Source of the DNA: Streptomyces sp. NBC_00083
GTDB lineage: Bacteria; Actinomycetota; Actinomycetes; Streptomycetales; Streptomycetaceae
DNA length: 64,000 nt
NCBI RefSeq assembly: GCF_026343295.1
Contig: NZ_JAPELY010000003.1
Coordinates: 1,116,001-1,180,000, forward strand
Direction: 5' to 3'
This document shows, piece by piece, positions 45,043 to 53,867 of the stretch. Below the pieces are notes generated by a model. That model made no database searches and was not told the DNA's origin. It saw nothing but the letters and a program-made list of their open reading frames with translations. The position numbers and the translations under genes were made by a program. The number at the start of each line of letters is the position of its first letter. Positions within the stretch are counted from its first letter, which is position 1.

Positions 45043-45514
45043 GAACGAGAGCCTGGAAGGCCTGCCGACCGAACCGCGCCGCCCGGCGGACGACGACGTC
45101 ACCCACCACGTGGGATACCTGCTCAAACGGGCCCAGGCCGCGCTGCGCGGCGCGATGGACAAGGTCCTGCGCGAGCACGGGCTGACCGTGCCGCAGTACT
45201 CCACCCTCGAACTCCTGGCTCAGAACCCCGGCATGTCGAACGCCGAACTCGCGCGCGCGACCTTCGTCACCCGGCAGTCCGGGAACGTCGTCCTGCGGGG
45301 CCTGCAGGACGCGGGGCTGATCATCCGCCCCGCCACCGCCGACCACGGACGGGCCCTCCCCGCACGCCTCACCGAGGAGGGGCGGACACGTCTTGCCGCG
45401 GTCCAGGCCGCCGTCTACGCCATCGAACACCGCATGGTCGAGTCCATCCCGCCCCGGCGACTCGCGGCGCTCCTCGCCGATCTCGACCGGATCGCGACAA
45501 CCCTGGAAGCCTGA
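45041..45514 (+). CDS. MarR family transcriptional regulator
   Basis: 157 residues with the MarR winged helix: VGYLLKRAQAALRGAMDKVLREHGLTVPQYSTLELL, then the recognition helix SNAELARATFVTRQSGNVVLRGL and wing (GRALPARLTEEG). Divergent from the VOC gene. Its own start lies inside the operator dyad, which predicts autorepression by blocking transcription or translation start. Confidence 0.93.
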   Translation: MNESLEGLPTEPRRPADDDVTHHVGYLLKRAQAALRGAMDKVLREHGLTVPQYSTLELLAQNPGMSNAELARATFVTRQSGNVVLRGLQDAGLIIRPATADHGRALPARLTEEGRTRLAAVQAAVYAIEHRMVESIPPRRLAALLADLDRIATTLEA

Positions 45515-45564
45515 CGCGGCGAGCCCGCCCCGAAGGACCGGCCGCCGGACAACTCGCCGCCGGC

Positions 45565-47502
45565 TCAGTGGACGGCGCCGAGCGTCCTTCCCGTACTGAG
45601 CGCGGCGCTGAGCTGCGCCGACTGGTTCCGGGCCGCCTTCACGGCGAGGGTCGTCCCGGTGGCATCCGCGCGCACCTGGCCCGTCACGGTGATCCGGGTG
45701 ACCGCTCGGCTTCCGGCGGCGAGGAGGTACGGGGTGCCCGAGGGGGCGTTCCAGCGGGTGTCGGCGAGGATGTGCTGGTTGAAGCGGCTGCAGTAGGAGC
45801 TGTCGCGGGCGTCGGCGATCAGGGTGCCGGGCTCCCGAACCGGCGTCGCGGGCGGCTGGAACCGTACGAAGGCCCGGCCCGGCCCGTTCCAGGTGTCGGC
45901 CCTGGAACACAGCCACTCGGCCTGACCCGCGCCCTCGGGCAACTGCTGCTCCGCGAACACCCAGTTGTTCACCGCCCGTACGCCGCTCCCCGCGGCGGAT
46001 CGCAACGTGCAGGCCGTGTGGGCCCAGCTCACCAGCGCCGCCGTGCTCGTGGCTTCGCGGGGCTGGCGGGCCGGAGCGCCGCTGCCGGGCGGTGGGGTGT
46101 AGGTGAGGTGGACAGGGGACAGGGCGCCCAGATCGGTGAGCAGAAACGCGTGCTTCTCGGCGATGCGCTCGGACGAACGCAGCTGCAGCGCGGGCCAGTT
46201 GGAGCAGGGTCCGCTGAGGCCGGGGCGCGCCACGGCGTCGCTGACACCGTCGTCACCGATGTGGAGCGGGCGGGCCGGGGTGTCGGGTGCGAGCAGGTCG
46301 CGGGTGGTCGATTCGGCGACCCAGGGGGCGAGCAGGAAGCGCGTCCGGTTCGCGGTCCGGCTGAGGGCGAGGGCGGCCCCTGTCGTGACATCGGAGTTGT
46401 CGGCGCGGGACAAGGTCAGCTCGGCGGCCCCGCCCGCCGTCTCCGCGTAGCGCACGACCCGCCCGCCGTCGTACAGCAGGACGATGTCGGTGTCGTCCAC
46501 CCGCCCCGCGTACAGGAGTTGGGGCGCAGCGGATGCGGGCCCGGTGGCGGTCCGCGGTGCGGCCGACACGTGGACACCCGGTCCCGGTCGTGCCCAGGCC
46601 GCCAGCGCGCGGCCCAGCAGCGCGGTGTCGCCGGTGAGGCTGCCGCGGGCGGGCCAGACCGTGAAGTCGATGCGTGAGCTCGACTGCCAGGCGGCGGCCG
46701 GGGCGCGCACCAGCGACGCGGGGTCGGTCGGCGCGGCCGCCGCGGCGGAACGCCCGGCGGGATCGGGCGCCGCCGGGTCCTTGCCGCTCTGGCCCACGGT
46801 CAGCATGAGCGCCACCAGCAGGGCGGCGACCGCGCCCCAGCGCCGCCAATGGCGACGGCGCAGCAGATCCGTGGGCCGCGCCTGCACGGTGCACGGGTCG
46901 AACTCGACGGAGTCGAGCAGCGCCCCCGCCCTCGTCCCGTCGTGCGGGCCGAGTTCCTCCGCAGCGCGCAGCGCGTCCTGCGGATCCCGGACCCCGGCCG
47001 CCGCCAGGAGCTCCGCGGCGGCGTCGGGCGCGTACCCCTCCAGATGCCGCAGCACGAACGCAGCGCGGACCTCGGCGGGTACGGTCGCCAGCTGCTGCTC
47101 CAGGGCGAGTTCGTCAGCGCCGCCGATCCGGGGCGTCAGCCGCAGCCCCCAGACCGCGGGCAGCGCCGGACGCAGGGCCCTGCGCCAGCGGGCGGCCCCG
47201 GGCTCGTAGGAGAGGGCTGCGCCGATCACGCGCCGCAGGATCCAGCCGAGTACCGGAGCCCGGTCACCGTGCTGCGCCGGTACCCGGCCGGGTTTGATCG
47301 GCCCCGGCCGGGCGGGCAGCGCACCCTGCACCACGCCGTGCGCGGCGAGCACGCGCCCGTGCCGGCCGAGCCGAGGGGGGAGGATGAGGTAGGCCAGCCG
47401 GACGAGCCTGGGGTAGTGCTCGACAAGCGTCGCCTCCGCCTGGCCGAGTCCGGGCACCGGACCGGCGGGACGGGGATGACGCTCGCGTTGGGGAGCTGGC
47501 AT
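45565..47502 (-). CDS. membrane protein with sigma-factor-like N-terminus
   Basis: 645 residues. The N-terminal part resembles a degenerate sigma-70-family protein: EATLVEHYPRLVRLAYLILPP (region-2-like, about 23-43) and ELALEQQLATVPAEVRAAFVLRHLEGYAPDAAAELLAAAG (region-4-like, about 131-170). A membrane span (about 223-238) leads into a ~400-residue extracytoplasmic domain with several cysteines. Region 2 core residues for promoter melting are poorly preserved, so this may be a structural descendant rather than an active sigma factor. The ATG at 47502 has no strong ribosome site. Function not known. Confidence 0.7.
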   Translation of the reverse strand: MPAPQRERHPRPAGPVPGLGQAEATLVEHYPRLVRLAYLILPPRLGRHGRVLAAHGVVQGALPARPGPIKPGRVPAQHGDRAPVLGWILRRVIGAALSYEPGAARWRRALRPALPAVWGLRLTPRIGGADELALEQQLATVPAEVRAAFVLRHLEGYAPDAAAELLAAAGVRDPQDALRAAEELGPHDGTRAGALLDSVEFDPCTVQARPTDLLRRRHWRRWGAVAALLVALMLTVGQSGKDPAAPDPAGRSAAAAAPTDPASLVRAPAAAWQSSSRIDFTVWPARGSLTGDTALLGRALAAWARPGPGVHVSAAPRTATGPASAAPQLLYAGRVDDTDIVLLYDGGRVVRYAETAGGAAELTLSRADNSDVTTGAALALSRTANRTRFLLAPWVAESTTRDLLAPDTPARPLHIGDDGVSDAVARPGLSGPCSNWPALQLRSSERIAEKHAFLLTDLGALSPVHLTYTPPPGSGAPARQPREATSTAALVSWAHTACTLRSAAGSGVRAVNNWVFAEQQLPEGAGQAEWLCSRADTWNGPGRAFVRFQPPATPVREPGTLIADARDSSYCSRFNQHILADTRWNAPSGTPYLLAAGSRAVTRITVTGQVRADATGTTLAVKAARNQSAQLSAALSTGRTLGAVH

Positions 47503-48133
47503 GGTGGGGCACCTTCTCCGGGGCGGTCGTTGGTTCGATGCCCTACAAACGAGCGAATCGGATGACAGTCACATCGCGTGTGGTGCAGGGGGCGCGCGAG
47601 TGCGTCCGGGGCGCCTTTCGCGCCCCGCGCATCCTTCCTGGGCGCTCGCTCGTTTCCCCTGCCATGAAAGAGTGCGCTCATCCGATCAAAGGCCCACGCC
47701 TGACGAAGCGTTGTGCCGTCCCGTCGACGGACACGGACACGGACAGGGACGCGGACGCGGAGACCCGGCGGCATGAGGGCCTGCCGCTCACGGAGACGCG
47801 GGCGCCGCGCGTGCCGACCGGTACGGAGGCGAGCTTCAACCGGTGGTGCACGGTGCTGTTCTGACAGCCGTGTGAGCGGCGACGTCTGCTCGGGCGTCGC
47901 GGTCGAGGACGCCGGCCACGGCCAAGCGTCCCAGCGGACCCGCCGTCGCCCCGGGCCGGGCGGCCCGCTGCACCTCGCCCGATGCGGGCCCGGCCGGGCA
48001 TCCGTACCGGCACGTCGGCGGCGTCCTGCGCCCCCATCGCGACGGCGCCGGATTCACTCGAACAGCGTCCAGGAGGGGCGCCGGCCCCGCGGGGGTGGTG
48101 CTGTGGAGTGCTCTCCCCTGTAGGAGGACTGCC
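47503..48133. other. gene-poor interval with short hexamer repeat
   Basis: A GGACAC-type hexamer repeat occurs at about 47728-47755. Two open plus-strand frames (47538-47864 and 47713-48123) give Arg/Thr-rich products without family resemblance and are not called. The promoter of the downstream small gene should lie near the right end. Confidence 0.45.
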
Positions 48134-48322
48134 ATGTACGAGATGCATGTCGGCACGGCCGTTTCCGGCACCCGCCGGGTGTGGCACGTCGTCGCCCACG
48201 ACCAGCGGGCCACCCTGTGCGGTCAACCCGTCGACCCCGCCGAGGACACCCAGACCGACCACCACTGCCTGCCCTGCATGACGGCCTTCCAGCGCCTCAT
48301 GCAAACGGTCGAGCCCGCCTGA
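48134..48322 (+). CDS. small Cys-rich hypothetical protein
   Basis: 62 residues with TLCGQP and HHCLPCM, a Cys...His-His-Cys-x-x-Cys pattern fit for zinc binding. AGGAGG sits 7 nt before the ATG at 48134. No known domain named with confidence; similar short proteins are common in Streptomyces. Convergent with the Nudix end of the large cluster. Confidence 0.7.
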   Translation: MYEMHVGTAVSGTRRVWHVVAHDQRATLCGQPVDPAEDTQTDHHCLPCMTAFQRLMQTVEPA

Positions 48323-48350
48323 CGCGCCTGGGCGCACGGCCGGCCTTTCG

Positions 48351-48866
48351 TCAGTCGGCATCCGGTCGGTCGGAGCCGTGGCGCCCTGCGAGGTGTGCGG
48401 CGGGGAAGAGCGAGAGGACCGTCGTCCCCTCGTGGACGCGGAACGTGGCGGAGTCCCTGGCCGCCAGGGCGTCCTCCAGACGGGGGCGGTACAGCGGGTG
48501 CAGTCGTGCGAGTGCGTCCTCCACGTCCGTCCACTCGGCGGCGCTGGACTCCGCTGTCGGGCCGGGCTCTCCCGACACGGCCGTCGCGATGAAGATGCCC
48601 GCGAGGATGCCCCGGCTCACATGCTGGTAGACCCCCACCAGGCCGTGGACTTCGACGTGAACCCCGGTCTCCTCGTACGTCTCGCGCACCGCGGCATCAT
48701 GGAAGGCCTCCCCGGGGTCCACCAACCCGCCGGGCAGCTCCCAGCGTTCCGGGGAGCGGCGGCGGCCCACGAGAACCTGCCCCAGGTCGTTGAACGCGAC
48801 ACACGTGGCCCCGAGGACGTACGAACGTGACGTCCGGGCGTGCGCGGGCGCCTGCCGGTCAGCCAC
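48351..48866 (-). CDS. Nudix hydrolase
   Basis: 171 residues. Nudix box at residues 46-69 (GGLVDPGEAFHDAAVRETYEETG). The box Gly, Glu, Arg-Glu and Glu-Glu are all in place, although the aliphatic residue after Arg-Glu is Thr. It hydrolyses a nucleoside-diphosphate-X bond. Last of fourteen co-directional genes; its start overlaps the preceding methyltransferase stop by 8 nt. In the cluster it could recycle or quench an NDP-sugar or activated intermediate. Confidence 0.93.
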   Translation of the reverse strand: MADRQAPAHARTSRSYVLGATCVAFNDLGQVLVGRRRSPERWELPGGLVDPGEAFHDAAVRETYEETGVHVEVHGLVGVYQHVSRGILAGIFIATAVSGEPGPTAESSAAEWTDVEDALARLHPLYRPRLEDALAARDSATFRVHEGTTVLSLFPAAHLAGRHGSDRPDAD

Positions 48867-49569
48867 GTTCCTGCCCCTTGCGAAACACCAGAAGGTACCG
48901 CCAGAAAAGAAGCCGTCGGATGTGGCTGCCCGGCAGGAACTCGGCGCTGCCCGCGCGGACCTCTGCCAGCGACATCAGCGGGGCCATCACCGGAGCGGTG
49001 GCCCGATCGGCAGCAGGAGCGGAAGAAGCGGAAGAAGCGGAAGAAGCGGAAGAAGCGGAGAAGCGCGGCCTTGCAGGGCCGGCCGGGTCGGCGCGTCTGC
49101 CCTGCCACTTCTCCCGGGCGTAAATGACCGCGCGCCAGGCGGCGTTGACCGGAACGGCCAGCAGACCCGTTGCGTGGTCTCGTACCGTCGTCGCCCGGTA
49201 GCAGCCGAGGATGACCAGCACACCGTCCTCGGTCAGCGCCGCGCGCAGCTTCCGTACCGTCTCGAAGGGGACGTGGTGAATGCTGGCCAGGCAGGCGATG
49301 TAGTCGTAGCTCCCCGGCGGCAGTCGCAGATGGCCGATGTCCACCTGCTCGAAGGAGACGCGCGCAGAGGAATCGAGCGTGGACGTCTGCTCGCGTGCGG
49401 CCGTGATGACGTCCCTGTCCGCGTCGATGGCATGCACGTCGATGCCTCGACGGGCCAGCGTCCGCGCGAACTCCCCCGTCCCGCAGCCCACATCGAGCGC
49501 AGTGCGGCACGCCGGGGGGAGTTCGCGCAGTAAGAGGCGATGGTAATGATTGTTGTGGTTGAACGGCAC
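48859..49569 (-). CDS. class I SAM-dependent methyltransferase with Ser/Ala repeat insert
   Basis: 236 residues. Motif I is LDVGCGTGEFA (25-35), followed by IDADRD and SFEQVDIGHLRLP. A low-complexity (Ala-Ser-Ser)n stretch, encoded by the 9-nt repeat at 49021-49056, follows near residue 170. A C-terminal helix (FWRYLLVFRKGQ) closes it. Start GTG at 49569 (ATG at 49593 is possible). Acts on an unknown acceptor of the cluster. The repeat is in frame and may be a linker. Confidence 0.88.
   Translation of the reverse strand: MPFNHNNHYHRLLLRELPPACRTALDVGCGTGEFARTLARRGIDVHAIDADRDVITAAREQTSTLDSSARVSFEQVDIGHLRLPPGSYDYIACLASIHHVPFETVRKLRAALTEDGVLVILGCYRATTVRDHATGLLAVPVNAAWRAVIYAREKWQGRRADPAGPARPRFSASSASSASSASSAPAADRATAPVMAPLMSLAEVRAGSAEFLPGSHIRRLLFWRYLLVFRKGQERG
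49021..49056. repeat. 9-bp tandem repeat (GGAAGAAGC), four copies
   Basis: Four exact copies inside the methyltransferase gene, with an imperfect fifth (49057-49064). The unit is a multiple of three, so copy changes alter only the length of an Ala/Ser linker. Confidence 0.9.
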
Positions 49570-49576
49570 GCCGTCA

Positions 49577-50260
49577 TCATGGCACGGGTTCATCCGCCGA
49601 ATCGGGCAGCGATGGCCGGGTTCCACGGCGCGAGAGGGGACCCGGCCTGCGGTGCAGGACGGCGACGGCCAGCCATCCGGCGCCGAGCAGCTGCCCGGTG
49701 AGCACATCGACGCCGAAGTGCACACCGAGCAGGACCCTGCTCCACGAGACGAGTTCGGCGCACAACCCCGTCAGTGCGAGGATCAGCGCCGACACCGCCG
49801 GCGGAGTCCGGGAGCCGACGTAGAGCGCGGCCAGCAGGAAGCCGGTCGTCACGCCGACCGCGTGGCCGCTGGGAAAGCTGAATCCGGCGGCCTGCACCGA
49901 GGCGCAGGGCAGGGAAGGGCGCGGCCGTTCGGCCCACCCCTTGACCAGGTCGCAGCTCACCGTGGCGGCGTACGGCACGACCAGGAGGACGACCGCGGCC
50001 GTGACGTTCCGCCGGATCAGCGCGAAGCACGCCGATCCGGCGGCGACGAGGGTCACGGGCCACGGGTTGCCCCACGAGGTGAGGACCTCCAGCCAACGGA
50101 CGAGGGACGTACGGCCGGCCGTCCAGGAGCACAGCGCCCCGCTCAGCCGCTGGTCCCACCCGAACGTGACGAGAACGAGCAGCAGACCGGCATGGGCCGC
50201 CGTCCACCACCCGAACCACATCGGCCACCCGGGCGGGCCCCCGGCGAGGGGTCGGATCAC
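49577..50260 (-). CDS. PAP2-superfamily phosphatase
   Basis: 227 residues, about six membrane spans. Phosphatase triad motifs: K107-x6-RP (KGWAERPRP), PSGH (130-133) and SRx5Hx3D (174-185). Removes a phosphate from lipid or isoprenoid-type diphosphates at the membrane. Its GTG start overlaps the ACP stop. In the cluster it may dephosphorylate a lipid-carrier or phospho-intermediate during export. Confidence 0.93.
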   Translation of the reverse strand: MIRPLAGGPPGWPMWFGWWTAAHAGLLLVLVTFGWDQRLSGALCSWTAGRTSLVRWLEVLTSWGNPWPVTLVAAGSACFALIRRNVTAAVVLLVVPYAATVSCDLVKGWAERPRPSLPCASVQAAGFSFPSGHAVGVTTGFLLAALYVGSRTPPAVSALILALTGLCAELVSWSRVLLGVHFGVDVLTGQLLGAGWLAVAVLHRRPGPLSRRGTRPSLPDSADEPVP

Positions 50261-50502
50261 GCGGGGCTTGCGGTGCTCGCGATGTGGTCGAGGAGGCCGC
50301 GGGGGGTGCGGATGGTGCGCAGCGTGCTGTCCTCTATCCGACAGCCGAACTCGTCCTCGACACGGCTCATGATTTCGATCTGGTTGAGCGAGTCGATGTC
50401 CAGATCACCGAAGCTGACGTCGAGTTGGCCGGGGGAGAAGGCGTTCCCGGTGATCTCCTCCATCAGCGGTGCGAGGACGGCGATGAACTCCTGCTCGGTC
50501 AT
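50257..50502 (-). CDS. free-standing acyl carrier protein
   Basis: 81 residues, all-helical ACP fold with the 4'-phosphopantetheine attachment Ser38 in DIDSLNQIE. It carries acyl or aminoacyl groups as a thioester. No ketosynthase, adenylation or acyltransferase domain lies in the cluster, so a loading enzyme must come from elsewhere, or the GNAT or another protein uses it. Its start overlaps the permease stop and its stop overlaps the PAP2 start, so it is translationally tied to transport genes. Confidence 0.93.
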   Translation of the reverse strand: MTEQEFIAVLAPLMEEITGNAFSPGQLDVSFGDLDIDSLNQIEIMSRVEDEFGCRIEDSTLRTIRTPRGLLDHIASTASPA

Positions 50503-51347
50503 GGGAGTGGTCCCTTCCGTAATGGTTGTTCCCGTGATGGCTGTTCGTCGGTTCTGGTCGCGAGGTCGCGGCGCCGGTAGCGGGCCCGCCAGTGCATGCG
50601 GGTGCCGGTCAGGCCCCAGACCGCGCCGGCGAATACGGCGAGTACCGCCGCGTCGGCGAGGGCCCGGACACCGTCGGGGCTGGTAAGGGAGTGGCGCAGG
50701 CTGTCGGCCGCGTAGACCGCGGGATTGAGGTGGCCGATCTGGACGAGCACGCCGGGGAGCATGTCCGGCGGGACGGCTACCGGGCCCGCGGCCATCATCA
50801 GGAGCGTGCTGGCCAGGCTCAGCGAGGAGGCCTGCTCGATGGTTCCCGATCTGCTGCCGATGAACGCCCCGAGTCCGGCCGAGGGAAGCAGGGCGAACAG
50901 GAGGCACAGGGGAGCCAGCGGTGAGACGGTGAGCCGCACGTCGAGCAGGGCCGAGCCGAGCAACAGGGTGACCGCCACGGCGGGCACCGAGAGGATCGAG
51001 AAGGCCGCGAGCGTGGCCAGGATGAGTGCTTCGCGTCGTACGGGCAGGGCGGCGTAGTACTCGAAGGCGCCGTTGCCGCGCATGAACGCGAAGTTGCTGG
51101 CGATCCGGTTCTGCGTCTCGAAGAGGATGGCCATGGTGACGCTGCCGGTCAGCACGTACTCGGTCGCCGCAGGACCGGAACTCCTGGCGAACAGGCCCAG
51201 CGCCGCGATACTGACCAGCGGGGCGAGCATGCCCGTGAGCACCATCTGGGGCCATGACCAGCGCCAGTTCGTGAGCTGGATCCGGAACAGGTCCCAGACC
51301 TGTCCCGCGAAGCCCAGCCCGAGCCTTTCGTCACGCGTAGCTGACAT
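50499..51347 (-). CDS. ABC-2 type transporter permease
   Basis: 282 residues with about six membrane helices and the ABC-2 pattern (LTNWRWSWPQMVLTGMLAPLVSIAALGLF at the start, later GTIEQASSLSLASTLLMMAAGPVAVPPDMLPG and LNPAVYAADSLRHSL). Overlaps the ATPase gene by 17 nt. With the ATPase it forms an exporter. Confidence 0.9.
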   Translation of the reverse strand: MSATRDERLGLGFAGQVWDLFRIQLTNWRWSWPQMVLTGMLAPLVSIAALGLFARSSGPAATEYVLTGSVTMAILFETQNRIASNFAFMRGNGAFEYYAALPVRREALILATLAAFSILSVPAVAVTLLLGSALLDVRLTVSPLAPLCLLFALLPSAGLGAFIGSRSGTIEQASSLSLASTLLMMAAGPVAVPPDMLPGVLVQIGHLNPAVYAADSLRHSLTSPDGVRALADAAVLAVFAGAVWGLTGTRMHWRARYRRRDLATRTDEQPSREQPLRKGPLP

Positions 51348-52278
51348 AGACGTCTTCCAGGGTCGCGGTGTGCAGGGTGAACGCGGGGAAGACGGTGAGA
51401 TCCACGTCCTTGGTGAGGCTGGGGAGGTCGGCGGAGTCGACCAGCGCGACGACCTTGCCGCGATGCTCGGACTGCACGCGCACGTAGTCAGGCAGACCGT
51501 GCCTCTGCGTGTCGCCGAGGGTGATCGACAGGCGTATCTGCGATCGCAGCAGGGAGGACTTCAGCTCCGCGGGAGCGCCGAGCGCGACGAGACGGCCCTC
51601 CTTGAGGATGCCGACGCGCTCGATCACCTGCTCCGCCTCGACGGCGTTGTGCGTGATGAGGATGATCGTGCGACCGTCACGCTGGTTGAGCTCCCGGAAC
51701 AACTGCCACATCTGGCGGCGCCGCGACGGGTCCAGCTCGTTGGTGGGCTCGTCGAGGATGAGCACGGGCGGCGCTCCGACCAGCGTCACCGCGATCTGCA
51801 GCAGACGCCGTTCTCCCCCGGAGAGCTGACGGGCCACCTTGCCGGCCAGATGTGTCAGGTCGAGGAGCTCCAGCATGGTGTCGCGCTCACGGCGCGCCGC
51901 CTTCGCGGAGACACCGCGCAGATGCGCACTGAAATACAGGGCCTCCTTGACCGTCAGGGAGTTGAGGGCGAAAGCGGACTGCGGCATGTAGCCGACCGTG
52001 GAGGCCGTGAAGCGAGGGTGGGTGAAGACGTCGCGCCCCAGCAGCCGCACCGTCCCCCGATCCGGGCGGACCAGCCCGGTCATCTGCTTGACCAAGGTCG
52101 TCTTCCCGGCGCCGTTGCTGCCGAGCAGCCCGAAGAACTCGCCTTGCCGGATGCGGAAGGAGATGTCCGCGTTGGCCGGCCCGGCCGTCCCGCCGAACCG
52201 CTTGCACAGGCCCTCGACCTCGTACGCGTACGGCGGGCTGTCCGGGGCGTCGCGCGGTGTGGTGTGCGGCACGGTCAT
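51331..52278 (-). CDS. ABC transporter ATP-binding protein
   Basis: 315 residues. Walker A GSNGAGKT (53-60), signature LSGGE (152-156), Walker B LILDEP (173-178) and the H-loop in THNAVEAE. The C-terminal ~75 residues form the DrrA-like regulatory domain typical of drug and polysaccharide exporters. The Q-loop is MPQSA. Start overlaps the phosphodiesterase stop by ATGA. Probably exports the cluster's product. Confidence 0.95.
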   Translation of the reverse strand: MTVPHTTPRDAPDSPPYAYEVEGLCKRFGGTAGPANADISFRIRQGEFFGLLGSNGAGKTTLVKQMTGLVRPDRGTVRLLGRDVFTHPRFTASTVGYMPQSAFALNSLTVKEALYFSAHLRGVSAKAARRERDTMLELLDLTHLAGKVARQLSGGERRLLQIAVTLVGAPPVLILDEPTNELDPSRRRQMWQLFRELNQRDGRTIILITHNAVEAEQVIERVGILKEGRLVALGAPAELKSSLLRSQIRLSITLGDTQRHGLPDYVRVQSEHRGKVVALVDSADLPSLTKDVDLTVFPAFTLHTATLEDVYVSYA

Positions 52279-53867
52279 GCACCCCGCGTCGCGTGACGCC
52301 AGATGCGGCGGACCACGGCCGCCGCACCCGTGATGTCCTCGGGGGGAGGTACGAGGGGTGCCGCGGGCCCGAAGTGGCGGTAGAAGCCGCTCATGGCCGG
52401 GTCGCTGGGAAGATAGCCGTGCGAGGCGGACGCCACGCGCTCCGTCGGCGTCGCGTCGTCGTACTGGAACTCGATGTGCGGGCCGCAGCTCACCGTGAGG
52501 CGGCCGAGGCGCGCGCTGCCCACCGGCAGCTTCAGCTGTTCCTGGTCGGACGGGGTGAGGACCCGGACGGACGGGTCGAGCGCGCGCAGGGCACGGTCGA
52601 GGCCCGCTCTCTCGGCCGGCGCGAGCGGTGAATCGGCGTACAGATAGGCGCTGTTGCTGTCGCCCTGGAACACCATGCGGTCTGCGAGGCCGAGGTCCCC
52701 GAGCAGATGGTTGGGGCGCAGGTGGGTCTCGACGTAGTCGATGCCGTGGTCGGAGAAGAGCAGGAAGTCCGCACTCCCGCCGACGGCCCCGGCGAGCCGT
52801 GTCACGCACGCGTCGATCCTGGCGTACACGTCGAGGATCTGCTGCCACGCCCGCATCCGCTCGTCGGCGCCGCCTCGGACCGCGTGCCAGTACAGGAACT
52901 CCTGGGCGTGATCGGCCTGGTTGAAGCGTACGAACAGCACGTCGGGGTCGTGTTGCTCCAGGACGTCGAGCGCGGCCTGTTCCACCCACTCGGCGCGCGG
53001 CGACTCGTGGAAGGCGTGGTGCGGATTGGCGGTGTAGTCGACGTGCAGGGACGCGGGCCCCTGGCCGGAGCGCGTCGACAGGTCGATCCCGCCGAATCCC
53101 AGGGTGAGCACGGCGGTTCCCAGGCCCACCTCGATCCGGCCGGCCGTCACCCGGCGGCAGGTCAGCGCCACGGAGACGGAACCGGAAGGCACGGGGATGT
53201 CCAGCCGGGTGGGGCGGGAGCCGTCGACCGTGATGCCGGGCCGGCTGTCGTTGCCGATGCCGATGGCGGCTCTGGTCCCGCCGTCGCCGGCGAGGACGCT
53301 CCGCACGGTGATCGTCCCCGTGCGTTCGTCGAGCCGGAGGCACAACGCGATGCCGTGGCCGAGGTAGGAGAGCGTCACCCTTCCCACGGCCACTCCGTCG
53401 GCCGGGGGCGCCAGCGGGACGGACAGGTCGCGGGCTGGGGCGTACAGGCAGTAACAGGCGGGGAACGCCTGCCGGGCGGTGCGCGAGAAGGTCTGGGGGA
53501 AGTGGACCGCGGCCGCCGTCGCGCCCTGCCGAGCGAACCAGTCGAGCAGGCCGGGAGCCGTCAGAGAGCTCGCCTCATAGGGGTGGAACGAGGCGAGCGG
53601 GTCGTCCGCGCGGCGCCGGATGTCCGCGACGGCCTCCCGCTCCCAGAACCGGTTCCCCACGATGCCGTGCCCCCGCGGATGAGTGCCGGTGAGGAAGGAC
53701 GCGTGCGAAGGCGCCGTCGACGAGGGGTAGATGCTGCGCAGTTCGTGCACGCCGCTCCCCGGCAGGCCGGGCAGCACCCGGCCCAGATCGAAGAAGTCGT
53801 GCTCGCGGACGATCGTGGGCAGACCACCGTCGACACAGATGACGACCAGACGACGACGCCCCCTCAT
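52275..53867 (-). CDS. NPP/alkaline-phosphatase-superfamily phosphodiesterase
   Basis: 530 residues. Metal Asp13 lies in VICVDGG. Nucleophile Thr51 lies in the PSSTAPSHASFLTG motif that matches nucleotide pyrophosphatase/phosphodiesterases. Later metal sites appear as FNQADHAQEFLYWH and LLFSDHGIDY with a final His in CGPHIEF. A ~130-residue beta-rich insert sits between. The enzyme cleaves phosphodiester or pyrophosphate bonds. Which substrate is not predictable; in the cluster it could trim an NDP-linked or phospho-linked intermediate. Confidence 0.9.
   Translation of the reverse strand: MRGRRRLVVICVDGGLPTIVREHDFFDLGRVLPGLPGSGVHELRSIYPSSTAPSHASFLTGTHPRGHGIVGNRFWEREAVADIRRRADDPLASFHPYEASSLTAPGLLDWFARQGATAAAVHFPQTFSRTARQAFPACYCLYAPARDLSVPLAPPADGVAVGRVTLSYLGHGIALCLRLDERTGTITVRSVLAGDGGTRAAIGIGNDSRPGITVDGSRPTRLDIPVPSGSVSVALTCRRVTAGRIEVGLGTAVLTLGFGGIDLSTRSGQGPASLHVDYTANPHHAFHESPRAEWVEQAALDVLEQHDPDVLFVRFNQADHAQEFLYWHAVRGGADERMRAWQQILDVYARIDACVTRLAGAVGGSADFLLFSDHGIDYVETHLRPNHLLGDLGLADRMVFQGDSNSAYLYADSPLAPAERAGLDRALRALDPSVRVLTPSDQEQLKLPVGSARLGRLTVSCGPHIEFQYDDATPTERVASASHGYLPSDPAMSGFYRHFGPAAPLVPPPEDITGAAAVVRRIWRHATRGA

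Noticed and set aside
47713..48123. 136-codon plus-strand frame in the 47.5-48.1 kb gap
   Set aside because: Almost entirely Arg-rich; the small gene with a strong ribosome site follows in another frame.
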